From Sialis fuliginosa (taxonomy: Eukaryota; Arthropoda; Insecta; Megaloptera; Sialidae), in assembly GCA_961205875.1 (NCBI GenBank), contig OY540814.1:25860151-25924150 (forward strand): a DNA stretch of 64,000 nucleotides. Reading direction: 5' to 3'. How positions within the stretch are numbered: position 1 is the first letter of the stretch; every line of letters starts with the position of its first letter. The position numbers and the translations under genes were made by a program. Below the pieces are notes generated by a model. It did not search any database and was not told where the DNA came from. It saw only the letters and a list, made by a program, of their open reading frames with translations. Shown piece by piece: positions 12,170-23,568 of the stretch.

Positions 12170-12720
12170 TTACCCTAACATATTGGTAGTTTGAAATGAC
12201 CATTATTTTTTTGTTATTTTTTTTTTGTTATCGCATGGCGGCCATATTTGTTCTACAGGTCGCAGCATTTTTTACACTTGAAAGAGTTTGCGAAAACTAA
12301 AATATCTCAGCTTCTATCGGCTACTTCTATTGGACTACGAAAAGAAGCAAATTATTTTTAAAAAACGGGCTACCTGATTATTCCCAGACATTTTCATCTA
12401 AATGTTATTCTAATGGGTGAAATTTCAGCCATAATTCATAGTTTTTTTTAATCCCATTTTCAAGGGGATGTTTTTGTAAGAAGGGGAAAAGTTAACAAGT
12501 CAAATTATTTTTTACAAATAGGTAGGCACTATTTGTGTTCACACACCATAGTTCAATCCTGAAACTTACCCCCCTTGTTTTCAAAAATTCTCAAAATTTG
12601 AAAATTCGAGAAAATGACACTTTTGCTGCAACCTGTAGAACAAATATGACCGCCACACGATAATAAAAAATAATAAAATTAAAATAATGGCCATTTCGAA
12701 CTACCAACATGTTAGGGTAA
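12170..12720. mobile_element. PIF/Harbinger-type MITE, 551 bp
   Basis: Terminal inverted repeats begin TTACCCTAACAT and continue through TTGGTAGTT to AAATG, CCATTATTTT. The inner parts are also inverted (CCATATTTGTTCTACAGG against CCTGTAGAACAAATATG). The element is flanked by TAA on both sides (12167-12169, 12721-12723). A three-base TWA duplication is diagnostic of PIF/Harbinger. There is no transposase frame. Its right edge was later hit by the hAT MITE described next. Confidence 0.85.
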
Positions 12721-12724
12721 TAAC

Positions 12725-12992
12725 TAGAGATTGGAAAAATAGTTGTTATTTTCAATGAAATAGTTACTTGTTGAATTTTTTTTCGGAAAATAGTTTTTTT
12801 TACGATTTAATAATAATAAATGCAAATGAAGCAGTAAAAAGTGTCGCAAATAGTTGGAAAGGTAGTTGCAAATAGTTGATTTCAAATTGTGTTCAATCAA
12901 ACCAGTTTTCTGTAAACGATGGAGATATGTAACAAAAATTACAATAAATGCATTTTTACGCAATAGTTAAAAAACTATTTTTCCAATCTCTA
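12725..12992 (+). mobile_element. hAT-type MITE, 268 bp (copy 1)
   Basis: Terminal inverted repeats TAGAGATTGGAAAAATAGTT and its complement bound the element. A perfect 8-bp duplication GTAATAAC flanks it (12717-12724 and 12993-13000), the signature of hAT transposition. A second copy in the opposite orientation lies at 38467-38757. The left target duplication overlaps the last four bases of the neighbouring PIF/Harbinger MITE plus its TAA, so this insertion is the younger event. Confidence 0.9.
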
Positions 12993-13112
12993 GTAATAAC
13001 ACACACAAAAAATCAATTTTTTTAGAATGATCGAGCAACCAGTGCTTGGCCACTTGATATGTATTGACCCTACTTTCAATCAAGTATAATATAAGTGTAT
13101 TATATAACAGAC

Positions 13113-13286
13113 CTCAATGACGAAGCTGGCATTCGAGTCGGTATGTATAGACGCGTTAGTCATGGCTGACTGCGCTGACTCGGTGCTAACCCAGGACGTG
13201 CTGGAACCGGTGCTACGGATGCTGCCTGTCCCCGCTCCTCGCTTTTCCAAGTCGCCCGTGCTCCGTTGCTTGCGTATCTTCAGACC
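13113..13286 (-). CDS. jp: Junctophilin, coding exon: joining segment
   Basis: This is a 174-base exon, exactly 58 codons and phase 0 at both ends, between acceptor TTGACAG (AG at 13288-13287) and donor GAG|GTCTGT. It encodes GLKIRKQRSTGDLEKRG, a Ser/Thr/Gly stretch including STGSSTSWVSTES, then MTNASIHTDSNASFVIE. This corresponds to the Ser-rich joining region between the two MORN blocks (compare SSISSKRSSVRSDAAMSRISSSDANS in vertebrates). Its last residues join smoothly to DEQMDAS in the next exon. Although the segment is weakly conserved, the perfect phase fit and composition make it secure as part of jp. Confidence 0.92.
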
Positions 13287-14109
13287 CTGTCAAAATAAAT
13301 CCTGTTAGCTGTTGTTCGAATATCTGATAGAATGAAAGGAATCAATTTTTTTAATAAATGGTTTGCGATTTACAAATAAATAAGTGTAAAAGCTTCTGTA
13401 AAGGCCTGGTGCATGTAACCATTTTTGTTCGAAATAAGTACAGGCTTTAATTTTTTAGTAAACTTAATGTATTTTTTAAGCTTTTTTAATAAAATTCGTT
13501 ATTGATCTGTCAAGCCTGATTTTGTAATACAAAAAGTATACAATTTGTTAATAAAATTTTAAGAAAATGTTTAAAAAAAATCGTCCTTATTCAGTAACCC
13601 AGAAAATCTTTAATAAGGTATATTAGGGTAAATGTGTAAGAATGATTGTTTTCTTAATCAACAGTTTGGTATATAAACTAAATTTCCGGGCTATTCAAGA
13701 GAGTATTTTCATTATGCAAGAGCCCATTACTTGAAGTTTTCAAAACACCTACATAAACCTTAAATTTTATAATAATAATAATAATAATTTGTTTTTAATA
13801 AAAATTGTTTACGGTAGCAAAGCCAGCGTTTACAGACTAACAGATACACAGACAGATAGACAGACAGACATGATGATAAAAATAGTCAGAATTGATTTAG
13901 GGAAGGTATAAATGGATATTTCCATCAAAATCTCGAATACAAGAAACCAATACAGGTAAACTTGGCATGGAATGATCCAAAAATAGTCTATTTTTCTTAG
14001 TTTAATACGCTATTTCCAAAGAAGTTGATAATTATTAAAACAATATAATCTTGTTATCAAAGCAACGTTGAAAAAATGTCTTTCTTTTTTATATGCGGTA
14101 AAAAAAATA

Positions 14110-14300
14110 ATATTGGGCAGATTTCGGAAAATTGTGGGGAACCCTTAAGACTGAGAAAAAAGAATAATAATAAAAAATAATTTTCTTAATAAGAACTTTA
14201 AAATAAACAAAAGAAAATTGAAATCGAATGATTAGGAGTTGAGATACAGCCAATTTAAAAAAAAAACGGTGAGGGCCATCTTTAATAGCCGATATAATGG
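14110..14300 (+). repeat. Dispersed repeat, copy A
   Basis: This copy shares a long gapped match with 19830-20025 in the same orientation. Shared blocks are GAAAATTGTGGGGAACCCTTA, AAGAACTTTAAAATAAACAA, a GAGATACAGCCAATTT block and GGGCCATCTTTAAT. Divergence suggests an old element. Ends and class are not resolved. Confidence 0.7.
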
Positions 14301-17270
14301 TGTTCTACACGGATTTTAAAGTGAAAATCTTTCTTTTGACCTTATGTATGACCACAGAAAGTGGCATAACCCAATCAAAAAGTGCAGCGTTTTGGCTTTA
14401 TTTGCCACGAACCAGGTACTATGTGTTTCCCCTTTAAAATGAACTTTTGTTTTCCAAAGTATGATTTTTTTTCGTTGAGAAATGCTAGTTTAAAAATGAT
14501 ATTAAAAAATATATAAGAGTGCAATGTAAATACATTAATGGAACAATATTTTCAAACTAGAATTACCGTTAACGAAAAATGTGTTTATAAATACGGCCAA
14601 AATCGTCATTTCTGGATGTTTTTCAGGTTAAACTATCTTAAAAACCTGACGTGATGGAACAATTTGGGCAACGGCTTCGGGTTCAGTTTGCCAAGATCTC
14701 TAAGACAAAACAAAAGTGTTTTTCGTTGCTCACAATCAGTATAATTGAAGATAAGTGTTAGTAAATAAAATCAACGATTTTAAAAGTACCTACATTAAAA
14801 ATATTTTTAAATCTCTTACGCCTGAATTAAAGATAGAATACATTAAATGCTACTAAAATAAGAAGAAACGTTCCTTTTATGACACATACTTTATTTTTAA
14901 TTATTGTGCGACATCCAACAAATGAACTAATGAAACTTTTTTTTACGGTTTTGTTGACGTGAAATAAAAATAGCTATGAACGAATGTAAAAAATATATAA
15001 AAATGAATAATAAAATAAAAATAAATAACAAGTTATACATTCTATAAGGACAAAAAAAGCTACGGGACTTTCTTATACTTAATACTGAGAGTGAAATGTG
15101 TATGTATTTCTAATTTTATTTAAAAAAATATTTCTGGTAAACTGATAAAAGATAGAAAAAAATGAATAACACATAAATTATATACAATAGTAGATATTCT
15201 CTACAACATTTATAAAAAAAATATTTAACTCTAATTTGCATCGTTTATCCATTTCCGGTTGAAAGGAGGATTTCTTCCGAAACAAAAACTAATTTTAAAT
15301 AGAAAATTTCACCTTTCTATGATTTGTCGTAGACAGACAGACATCATAGCCAAAAAAATGGATTCCAACAAAATCAAGAATTAGAAAAAAATCACCTTAC
15401 AATACTTAATTATACAATATAACTGTATAAGAAAGTAAAATGTAAAAGCAAAGTGCATATCTAGACGAGGAATGAAACATTAAATTGATATACATATATA
15501 TTCATAATTTCATTATAATAGAGTATTTAGATGAACAATATATGAATATAAAGTTGATAAATATTATAATAAGTTTGCAAGCAAGCAGATCAAGGTAATT
15601 GATTCAGTCTAATAAAGCTGTAAATTCAATTTCCGTTAATATGCTCGACATCTAAAGTCAATTAGTGTATAAACACTTCTCTTGTTGCAAGAGCTGATTC
15701 AAATTATCAGTTTATGGAGTTTATTTTATAAAGGAAATGTTTTACTTACAATTAAATAACCATATTTATCATATAGGAGGTTTAATTTAAATTAAAATAA
15801 TTTTTGTTTGTTTGTATTTAACAATCAAATAATGTTACTTTTTTAAAGTAACATAACAATTTTAAGTGGGATTTATTTCTTTTTATAAGAGATGTTTGTT
15901 TATTGATTCCAAAATATTATCTAAGTTTTTGAATGTAACTAACAATAATCAATGTTTTTTCTTCTGAGACAAGTTTATCTGCATTCTGCAACGAATTTTG
16001 AAATGACCCATATAACGTTAAAACGCATGGTGGAAATAAAACATAAAAATAATAATTTTCACTAGTTATCATATTGCTTTTATGAATATGCTTTAAAATG
16101 TATAATTTTGATATTTATACAGCTAATGGAATCAAAAACTAGGTGTGTTTGTTAAAGTACTTATTAAATACTATTATTTTACTATCACTTTAATATTTTC
16201 ATTTCAAAAGCTTTTAAATATTTGCACAGCTTTACTCAGTATCACAATCTGCGGTGCATTTGTGGTCCAATTTGAATACTTTCATGAATGCTGAAATGTT
16301 CAAACATTGAATGTATTGGAATTAACATAAACATTACATTATGTTTCAATACAAATCGGGAACTCTTTATATAAATATTTACCTAATATTAGATAAAGAT
16401 ATGTAAATTATGATTACATTAGCGGTTATTTTTGTAATTGTATTATTTTATGCAAAATTACAAATTGTATTTAAATTGAATCGTTTATACATTATACATA
16501 CTTGTACAACAATACTACTTATAAGATATACACTATGGCACAGTGTGGCAAAACGGTATTTTTTTGGACAAACGTTCGTCCAACATTCAGTTTAACCAAA
16601 AAAAATTATGGAATATGCCTTATTAAATGCCCAATTTAATTAATAAAAAAAATCTGAAAAAAAGTCTTGAAATTTTTGTTCACTTTTTTTAATTTTATAA
16701 TTCAGTTATATAAAAAATCTGCACGGGGGTTTCCAAGTCATTATATTATAAAATTGATTACATAAGCTATTAATTGGCTTTTCATTTATATATATTTATA
16801 TTATATATGATTATTAGTTCTGGAGATATAAGCTTTCAAAGTGTAACATATTTTCGTTCAAACATTAAAAGTTTAAGTACCAATAATACGTTTATAAAAT
16901 ACCAAAACTAATCATCCGTTGGAATTCATTAACACAATACTTAGACTGAAACAATTCTCATATTATTCCTTTACAAACACTATAAATACACTAGAGTATA
17001 ACTTGTTGAATAACAAGTTTAGCGGGTGTTCTAGTTCCGCAGTGTCTATACCTACTCCTACTCATAGATATATATCAACGGCAGTTAGCAGAAAGTTTTA
17101 GCAATGGCGAAGCGTTCATGGAAGCAGGGGAAGCAGTGCTTCCCTTACTTTATCGGCAAATTAATAGAAATCTGTGTTTTCAGTTAATAAATAATTTAAA
17201 AATATTATTAGAATATTCGTCTTTATGCGCAACTCAAACATTTTAACCAAAATATAAAACTATAATACCT

Positions 17271-18016
17271 CTACGTCTTATTTTCTTGTATTTTAGTCGA
17301 TATTTGTATGACGAGTTGAAGTTCACTGCAGGAAATTTCACTAAAAAATTTAGAATTTTTGTTTTCGTTAAAAGTATGTTTATTGTATAGAAAATGACGT
17401 GAAAAGTTGTTTGTTTCAAACCGCAGGTCTGTATCTCAAACCGTTCTCGAGATATAGCCTCTCAAAGTATCAGTTTTTTCAAAATTTTGAAGAAAAATGG
17501 CCCTAACTTTTGAACGCGTGATCGGAATTGATTTTAGTTGACGGATTTGAAATCAGCGTGTCAAAATCTATATAATGACATGTATAATACCTTAAAACTC
17601 GCAAAAAAAAAATTCGCGAAAAATCGAAAAAATTCAAAGGGGTATACCTTAAAAAAATGTCGATTTTTGACAAAAAATTTTTTGTCGAATTTTAAAGTAT
17701 AATACAAGTCATTATATAGATTTTGACACGCTGATTTCAAATCCGTCAACTAAAATCAATTCCGATCACGCGTTCAAAAGTTAGGGCCATTTTTCTTCAA
17801 AATTTTGAAAAAACTGAAACTTTGAGAGGCTATATCTCGAGAACGGTTTGAGATACAGACCTGCGGTTTGAAACAAACAACTTTTCACGCCATTTTCTAT
17901 ACAATAAACATACTTTTAACGAAATCAAAAATTCGAAATTTTTTAGTGATATTTCCTGCATTGAACTTCAACTCGTCATACAAATATCGACTAAAATACA
18001 AGAAAATAAGACGTAG
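17271..18016. mobile_element. Foldback element: near-perfect 746-bp palindrome (copy 1)
   Basis: The left half, starting CTACGTCTTATTTTCTTGTA, is repeated almost base for base as the reverse complement in the right half, which ends TAAGACGTAG. The symmetry centre is near 17644 and there is almost no loop. A related palindrome lies at 24701-25472 and a deleted derivative at 29126-29236. The 3' flank (ATCATTTAGTTACTATATAAAT to AGCTTGAACTTA) is also shared with the second copy, so the full repeat may extend beyond the palindrome. The short open frames across it are by-products of the symmetry. It is probably a non-autonomous foldback transposon; superfamily not assigned. Confidence 0.85.
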
Positions 18017-18380
18017 AATCATTTAGTTACTATATAAATATATAAGAATTTATTTAAAAAAGTAAAAGCTTGAACTTAGTCTAAATTAGCAACCCCGTGG
18101 TCCAATTTACAGTACCGGTTAGCTAAATTGAAACAAAGCCCCGATCTCACAATTTGTTGATTTGTGTCGAGTTTATAATAATTATGGTGATTAATACTTA
18201 ATAAAAATAAAATCCATAAACTGCTGTTTCATTTCATAAAAAAATAATTTGTCTAAACCTAAAACTAGTATACTAAATATTTTAATTAAAAAAGTGATTC
18301 AAATTAACCGACTTTCCCCTACTACAGTTGATTAATATATGATATAATGTAATATATAATATTATAACCATTTAACTCAC

Positions 18381-18688
18381 CGATAGCAGACTCTTCTTAA
18401 TATTACTGGACTTCTCCACAAGCGACCTTCTTCTGACGGGTTGGTCGTCGGATTTCGCCTTGAGCACGAAGCCTCCCCGCGAGTCATCGATGCGACGATC
18501 CCTGCGCTCGGCTGGGTCGCCCGAGGGCGCTGCGCCCGTAGCACCTTCGCCCGTGCTGCGCAAAGACGTAAGACTGGCACGCACGGCCGCCTTATTCGGC
18601 CGGTAGTGCGACGCGAGGCCGAACGGCGCGCTTGCTCGGACACCGTACCCGTGCCGCATCCCTCGAAGCCACTGGCCTTGGTACGTTC
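18381..18688 (-). CDS. jp: Junctophilin, coding exon: MORN repeat 6 and RGGFVL segment
   Basis: The exon spans acceptor TTTCCAG (AG at 18690-18689) to donor TCG|GTGAGT. It contributes GA to a split Gly codon and 102 codons. It starts TYQGQWLRGMRHGYGVRASAPFG, the sixth MORN repeat, then YRPNKAAVRASLTSLRS (vertebrate RTSLASLRSEQ). An Arg/Asp-rich spacer leads to the family signature RGGFVL and then RRRSLVEKSSNIKKSLLS (vertebrate RRGSLLGSMKLRKSES). It is markedly G+C- and CpG-rich compared with the flanks, which gives long spurious frames on the other strand and in other frames. Confidence 0.95.
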
Positions 18689-19829
18689 CTGGAAAAAAAA
18701 TAAAAAATAAGTTAATAAATAAACATCGTAAAATTGATGTTTATCGATAATTTCTTTCTAAGTAAGTAAAACAGTATGCAATAAAAACTTGTAAACTTCT
18801 AGCAGTTAGACCGGGAGCTAGAAGGAAGTGAGTTGACCGGCAACTATGTTCAGATTCGTATACCTGAGACCTCAAAGAACTTAAAAAGTCAAGGTGCCAA
18901 TCGGTACTTGGGTGCAATTTTTTTTAAAGCGCGAAAAGGCCCTACAAAAGGAAAAAAATGTTTTTGTAAATCAAAACTTTTTTTGTATAATTATTAGGGC
19001 TTTCCGCTTAAAAAGGTCCTAATAATGTGAATAATGTGTTCATTTAATAATAATAATAATTTTGGCACAAAAAAAACCATCTGTAATTCCCTTTTCATCC
19101 ATTCGTATTTTAACTCTACCAATTTATTAAAATTCTTGTGGTATTACACGTCATTCATGTCAACACGATTAATATATGTACATAATTTAAAATATTATCC
19201 CATCTACTCTTTGATATAAATTAAAAAAAGTATATTCATTTTAAAATAATATAATTTATTTCAAAAAAGTTCATTAAAAGACAATCTACTTATAAACCAG
19301 CCCAGTAAAGCTGACCTTTTAAGAGAAAAAAAACGTTTCTTTTTATCTATTAACTATACGTATCTACAACGTAAGACAATTTCATACTTGGCTGTTCTTG
19401 AAAAATTGAATTAAATACGTTTTCGCTCCACTTCATTAGACTGACGTTTCGCTAAACTGTAAGAATATTTCTGAAGATTATGAAACGAGGAAGGCAGACG
19501 CTCAAACAGGTAGGGGGTAATCAAATTTATGTATACTTTTTGTTTACTTCAAGTGGTTGGGAAATATTCGTTTGTATTGTTTTAATTGTGTTACATATCA
19601 CTCAAATATATAAATGTTTTTTTAAAATGTAAATTACGAGTTCATTTTATTTCACTTTTAGACTATATTATTATGTAATAATTTTAATTTTTGTCTTCAG
19701 TAAGTAAATACCTTGTAATATAAAATACTAGCACATTGGACCCGGTGTTATCTGGAGTTATAAATTTAATCTGTAATAAACATGTCTTTCTTTTTTAAAA
19801 GTAAAAAACTGATATTGGGCACTATAAAA

Positions 19830-20025
19830 AAGTTATATAACATTTCAGATTTTCGAAAATTGTGGGGAACCCTTATGATAAAGAGAAAAATGTGTAATGA
19901 CAAAAAATAATCTTCTAATCAAGAACTTTAAAATAAACAAAAGAAAGTTGAAATTGGATGACTAGGAGCTGAGATACAGCCAATTTCAGAACACCGGTGG
20001 GGGCCATCTTTAATTTTAAAGTGAC
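19830..20025 (+). repeat. Dispersed repeat, copy B
   Basis: This is the partner of 14110-14300 in the same orientation. It shares the GAAAATTGTGGGGAACCCTTA, AAGAACTTTAAAATAAACAA and GAGATACAGCCAATTT blocks, and ends with a GGGGGCCATCTTTAAT motif. Confidence 0.7.
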
Positions 20026-20261
20026 TCCCTATTTGAAAAATGACCACAGACAGTTTTTTTATGTACCAACATACTATACTTATTATTAAGTAAAAACATA
20101 TTTGTAATTAGTTATGTCTATGAAGTTTTATTTCACACCACATAATTTTCAATTTCCTCCATACTTATTTAAATTGGATTTTTCTTACAAAGCTAGTCGA
20201 TTTTGCTTACGAATCGCTTGTAAGACAATCACATTGAAACAGACTTTATTGTAGCGTTTAC

Positions 20262-20420
20262 GTCACAGTGTTCATTCGTGCGGAACAGCTCGCGTTGGTT
20301 GCAATGTGTCGCGTGCTTGTGTAACAGGAAAGCAGAAGTGTTAGCCGGTAAGTATCTGTCAATGCAACAGCTCGCCGCTAGACACGTGACACACGGCCAA
20401 CGTGATTACATCCATACAGA
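20262..20420 (+). promoter_or_regulatory. CpG-rich block with CRE half-site and strong donor; candidate promoter/5' exon
   Basis: This is an island of CpG-rich sequence inside the A+T-rich jp intron. It starts with TTACGTCACAG (a CRE-like half site) and includes GTGCGGAACAGCTCGCG, then GTGTTAGCCG|GTAAGTATC, a near-consensus plus-strand splice donor. A 5'-untranslated exon of an unseen plus-strand gene or intronic transcript would look like this. A CACGTG E-box lies near 20382. No translation product is evident. Confidence 0.3.
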
Positions 20421-20631
20421 TATGATGGGGTAGACAAAGTCCAAGTATAGGCGTTCTTCAAGTCGTCTCAAGATTATTAACGTAACGTTTTTAAGTTCAT
20501 CCAATAGATCTGAAGGATCTAAAAAATGAAATTTAAAAAAATAATTTAACTTCAATTTTAGGGGTGATATCAGAAGTAGTACGACAGTATAGGACCCTCT
20601 CCGATGATAATTTTACACAAAATATCCACAA

Positions 20632-20719
20632 ATTATACACCTAATCCTTCCTCGTGAAACACTTTATTTATTAGTGAAAACCAGAATAAAATCCATTCAG
20701 ATAGACAGACACGGTGAAG
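20632..20719 (+). repeat. RTE/SINE-like 3'-end repeat, copy A
   Basis: The phrase AAATTATACACCTAATCCTTCCTCGTGAA, then AACCAGAATAAAATCC, GACAGACA and TTTGTTTTATAC, matches 46605-46735 in order. From general knowledge, this arrangement (tail of a LINE/SINE ending in a GACAGACA motif and TTTGTTTTATACTA) is widespread in lepidopteran genomes. The family was not verified here. Confidence 0.55.
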
Positions 20720-20734
20720 GATTTTGTTTTATAC

Positions 20735-21084
20735 TAGCGGTCTTCAAATATTATCGACTCACGGAATTCCTTAGAATTGTAAAGTTTTTTAGGCGAACGT
20801 CTTCCCATCCTTAGAAAAATACCTCTCCCTCTATTTAAAAAAAAAAAAATGGTGGCCCGGCGAGAATTGGTTACTGCGTAGTTATTTATGCTATTGGGAT
20901 TAGCTATAAAAGCAGAAAAACTAGTTATTTTACGAATATTAGTAACTTCTTGGAATGCATTCATTTTTAAATATATTTAACACTAGTCAACTAGTATGAG
21001 TGCTTTATATTTTTTTCGAATTTTTATTTTGATTCGCGGAACCCCCAGAGAGGTACCGCGAAACCCCCAGTTTGAAGGCCACTG
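20735..21084. mobile_element. hAT-type MITE related to 52478-52744
   Basis: The ends are TAGCGGTCTTCAAA and TTTGAAGGCCACTG, complementary apart from a few changes. Internal blocks (TTCCCATCCTTAGAAAAAT, CGCGGAAC, AGAGAGGTACCGCG) match the element at 52478-52744 in the same order. The flanking duplication is imperfect (about TTTATA). This copy is older and longer than the 52-kb one. Confidence 0.65.
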
Positions 21085-21364
21085 TTTATATTACATTAAT
21101 AAGATTCGTTATATTTGAAAATTATTTATTTATTACATAAGAATAAATATGAAAATATTTTTTTACAAAAGAACTCTCTCGAAATTGAGATTTTGGTTTT
21201 GGTGATGGATCGAGACAAGACTGTTATGTATGTACAATTCTTTAGTAACAAAAACCGAAACGAGACAGCCCTATTCATTGCAGATTTAGTCAAATATAGA
21301 AATCAGATTTGTGTAATGCTTACATACATATCTTTATTTACGCATATGTGTGTGTGTATGTTTA

Positions 21365-21540
21365 GTGCGGCAATGACACGTTGTCAGTTGGAATCTCGGC
21401 AACACAGGCCAGGAACGAGAGAGAGAGGACACGAGTGCGCCGGTACAGAAATAGAACCATAGCGCTTGGTGCCGTACAGCCACTAGTCGAGTATTTTTGG
21501 TATCACTCACGAACGAAATAAGATTTACTATAGCGACCAC
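21365..21540. promoter_or_regulatory. CpG-rich block with GAGA repeat and initiator-like sites
   Basis: A second CpG-richer island lies within 1 kb of the one at 20262. It includes TCAGTT (21384-21389, matching the arthropod initiator on the plus strand) and GAGAGAGAGAGG (GAGA-factor-like). GTGCGCCGGTAC and several CGAG motifs are also present. This is compatible with an intronic promoter or enhancer. No exon could be defined. Confidence 0.28.
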
Positions 21541-23411
21541 CAGTTACTCTGTACGACTGTCAACTTTTTATACTGTTATCTAGTATGAATTAACCACACA
21601 CGATTGTAGTTGTTCCTGAATGTATGACAATTTCTACTATTACGGGTGGAAAAAAAACATGTCATGTTTTGTGGTAAGGTTCACTAAAACTACAAATGAT
21701 CGTAAATGTTTAGTACTTATACAATTATGTTTTAAAATTTTAAATTATTTCGATAAATCGTTAAGTAATTACAGTCAATTAAGTAAAGTATCAAAAACAC
21801 AGAAATAGGTTAATTTAAAGGTCGGTCTTAAGTTTGCAATTGTTTTTGAGTCGTTGAACCTTAGTCTATTCAATTATGTATATTCAATTTCTCAATAAAT
21901 ACTAGTTAATTGCTCTAGACTTAGATTAGGAAAGACTATGGATACATAACAACCAATGCTAGTCCGTATATGAAAGTGTTACCAAAATTTGTCGGCGGCC
22001 ATCTTTTTTTAATTGTCAAAATTGCATATTATAAGTATTATACTAGACTATATATTATATGAGAAAAATATTATAACTATCCTAAAAGTTGTTATGTTAC
22101 TATAAAATTAAAATAGTTGAAATATTTGCTAATTGAATGATCAGAACAACTTAGTTTATACTAAGAGGCCAAGAATTACTCCAAGGTCACTTAAGAAGCC
22201 TTGAAGCTTGCACTTAAATTGCACTAACGATCGTTTAAGTAAAGAAAATGTTCATGAAAACAACTATAAAATATAAAGTAAACAATAATTAAGTCTATTG
22301 CTTCAAAAATATACCTAAATAAGCCTTGGGGTGAGGTGAGACCCTTTATGTCCATACAGATAACTTCCCAACATGGTATGACTATCAATACTTGAATACT
22401 GATTATTAATTGTTTCCATATAGTTTCATCTAAGATTTAAAATTACAATTTTCAGGGTGGTTTCCACCCCTTTGTGTTTCATTTTTTGTATTGTAGAATA
22501 TATAAACTAAGTTTCAAGTAATTTTTCCCATCTTAAGCAAATGGGAAAAATACTCAGTTTGCGCCGTCCACAGGTTTGATCTATTTGGGACAATTAACAT
22601 TTGATCGAAAGCTAAAATATCGTCTAATGGGAACGAGAAAAAATAAACTAAAAAAACACCCTAATAAATATACTATAGTGACCTTGAAATATAAAAATAT
22701 GTTAATATTTTTGATTTCGATTTTCGGACCGATTACAATAACTTCCTGTTGAGAAGTTAATAACCGATGATTAAAATATTTTATAAAAAAATATAATGTA
22801 AGAATCAACATAAAATGATTTCATAAACACATGTTTCCAAGTTTCAATGAATATAAACAAAAGTTTGTATTCCGCTTGAAGAACTTTACATTGTTTCTAG
22901 GTAGTTATACAAACTGTCTTAAATCGATATATTTATGATGTAAATTAACCCATGCGTTTTAAATGACCGTGTAATTTCCACATTACAAATTCATCGCGAA
23001 ATCAGTTATGTTTATACAGTGGCGTTTATAATGAGGGGGAAATAGAATACAATCTTACACAAGACATGCATTTTCATTTCTTTATTTGCTGCATGATGTT
23101 AAGAAATGAACCAAGTGCGAGACAAACCTCACGTATTAGTGTCCCGTACTTTAAACTTTTAAAATATTTTCTAAAAGGTTGCAACACAATGTATTTTTTT
23201 TTAAATCATTTTAATTTTGAATTATTGTCAAAAAAATATGTAAGTGCTTTATTTGTTTCTATTTAAAAGCGCTAAAAACTTAAAAATTTATTTTTATTAC
23301 TTAGATCTATACGGATAAAAATAGGATTAAAAATATGTGACCCCTCCTCCTTACACACGATTTTAATAATTTTGAAATGAGACCGTTCTCAAGCCAGGCC
23401 CTACCAAAAAA

Positions 23412-23568
23412 CCAAGTGACATTAATATCGGTTCAGTGGTTTATAAGTTATCCGTATAAGAAAGATTCAGAGGTCAGACAGACAGGAAAGTGTTTGTCTT
23501 GACCTGAAACGGAAAGATAAAGTTAAAATTTTGAAATCGGAGAAATATTTTTTACTTTCATGTTCTGA
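23412..23568 (+). repeat. Dispersed repeat, copy A (partner at 57805)
   Basis: ATCGGTTCAGTGGTTTATAAGTTAT, then a GACAGACAGG stretch, GTGTTTGTCTTGACCTGAAAC and AAATTTTGAAATCG-type blocks, run collinear with 57805-57965. This looks like the tail of a LINE/SINE family. Both copies keep the same strand. Confidence 0.7.

Larger units (their letters stand above)
9888..13112 (-). other. jp: jp intron (3.2 kb) carrying two nested MITEs
   Basis: The intron runs from donor GAG|GTCTGT (13112-13111) to the acceptor at 9888-9889, in phase 0. It contains the PIF/Harbinger-type MITE at 12170-12720 and the hAT MITE at 12725-12992. A short fragment resembling a hAT end (CAGTGGCGGATAGTGGG) lies near 10419. 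The remainder is A+T-rich with no exon signal. Confidence 0.85.
13287..18380 (-). other. jp: jp intron (5.1 kb)
   Basis: The intron runs from donor TCG|GTGAGT (18380-18379) to the acceptor at 13287-13288, in phase 0. It contains the dispersed repeat at 14110-14300 (related to 19830-20025) and the 746-bp palindrome at 17271-18016. A near-palindromic 20-mer (TTGGACAAACGTTCGTCCAA) lies near 16565. No exon-like sequence was seen. Confidence 0.85.

Noticed and set aside
13117..13308. Plus-strand frame MTKLAFESVCIDALVMADC...
   Set aside because: It lies antisense to the 58-codon jp exon, whose splice sites and phase are exact. No independent evidence supports it.
17561..17749. Similar ~62-codon frames in the two palindromes (MTDLKSACQNLYND...)
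   Set aside because: The frame crosses the symmetry centre and is produced by the palindrome. The two versions differ without any sign of protein-level constraint.
18377..18710. Arg-rich frames on both strands over the jp exon at 18.4-18.7 kb
   Set aside because: These are shadows of a G+C-rich exon. Only the frame with MORN repeat 6 and RGGFVL matches junctophilin and its splice phases.
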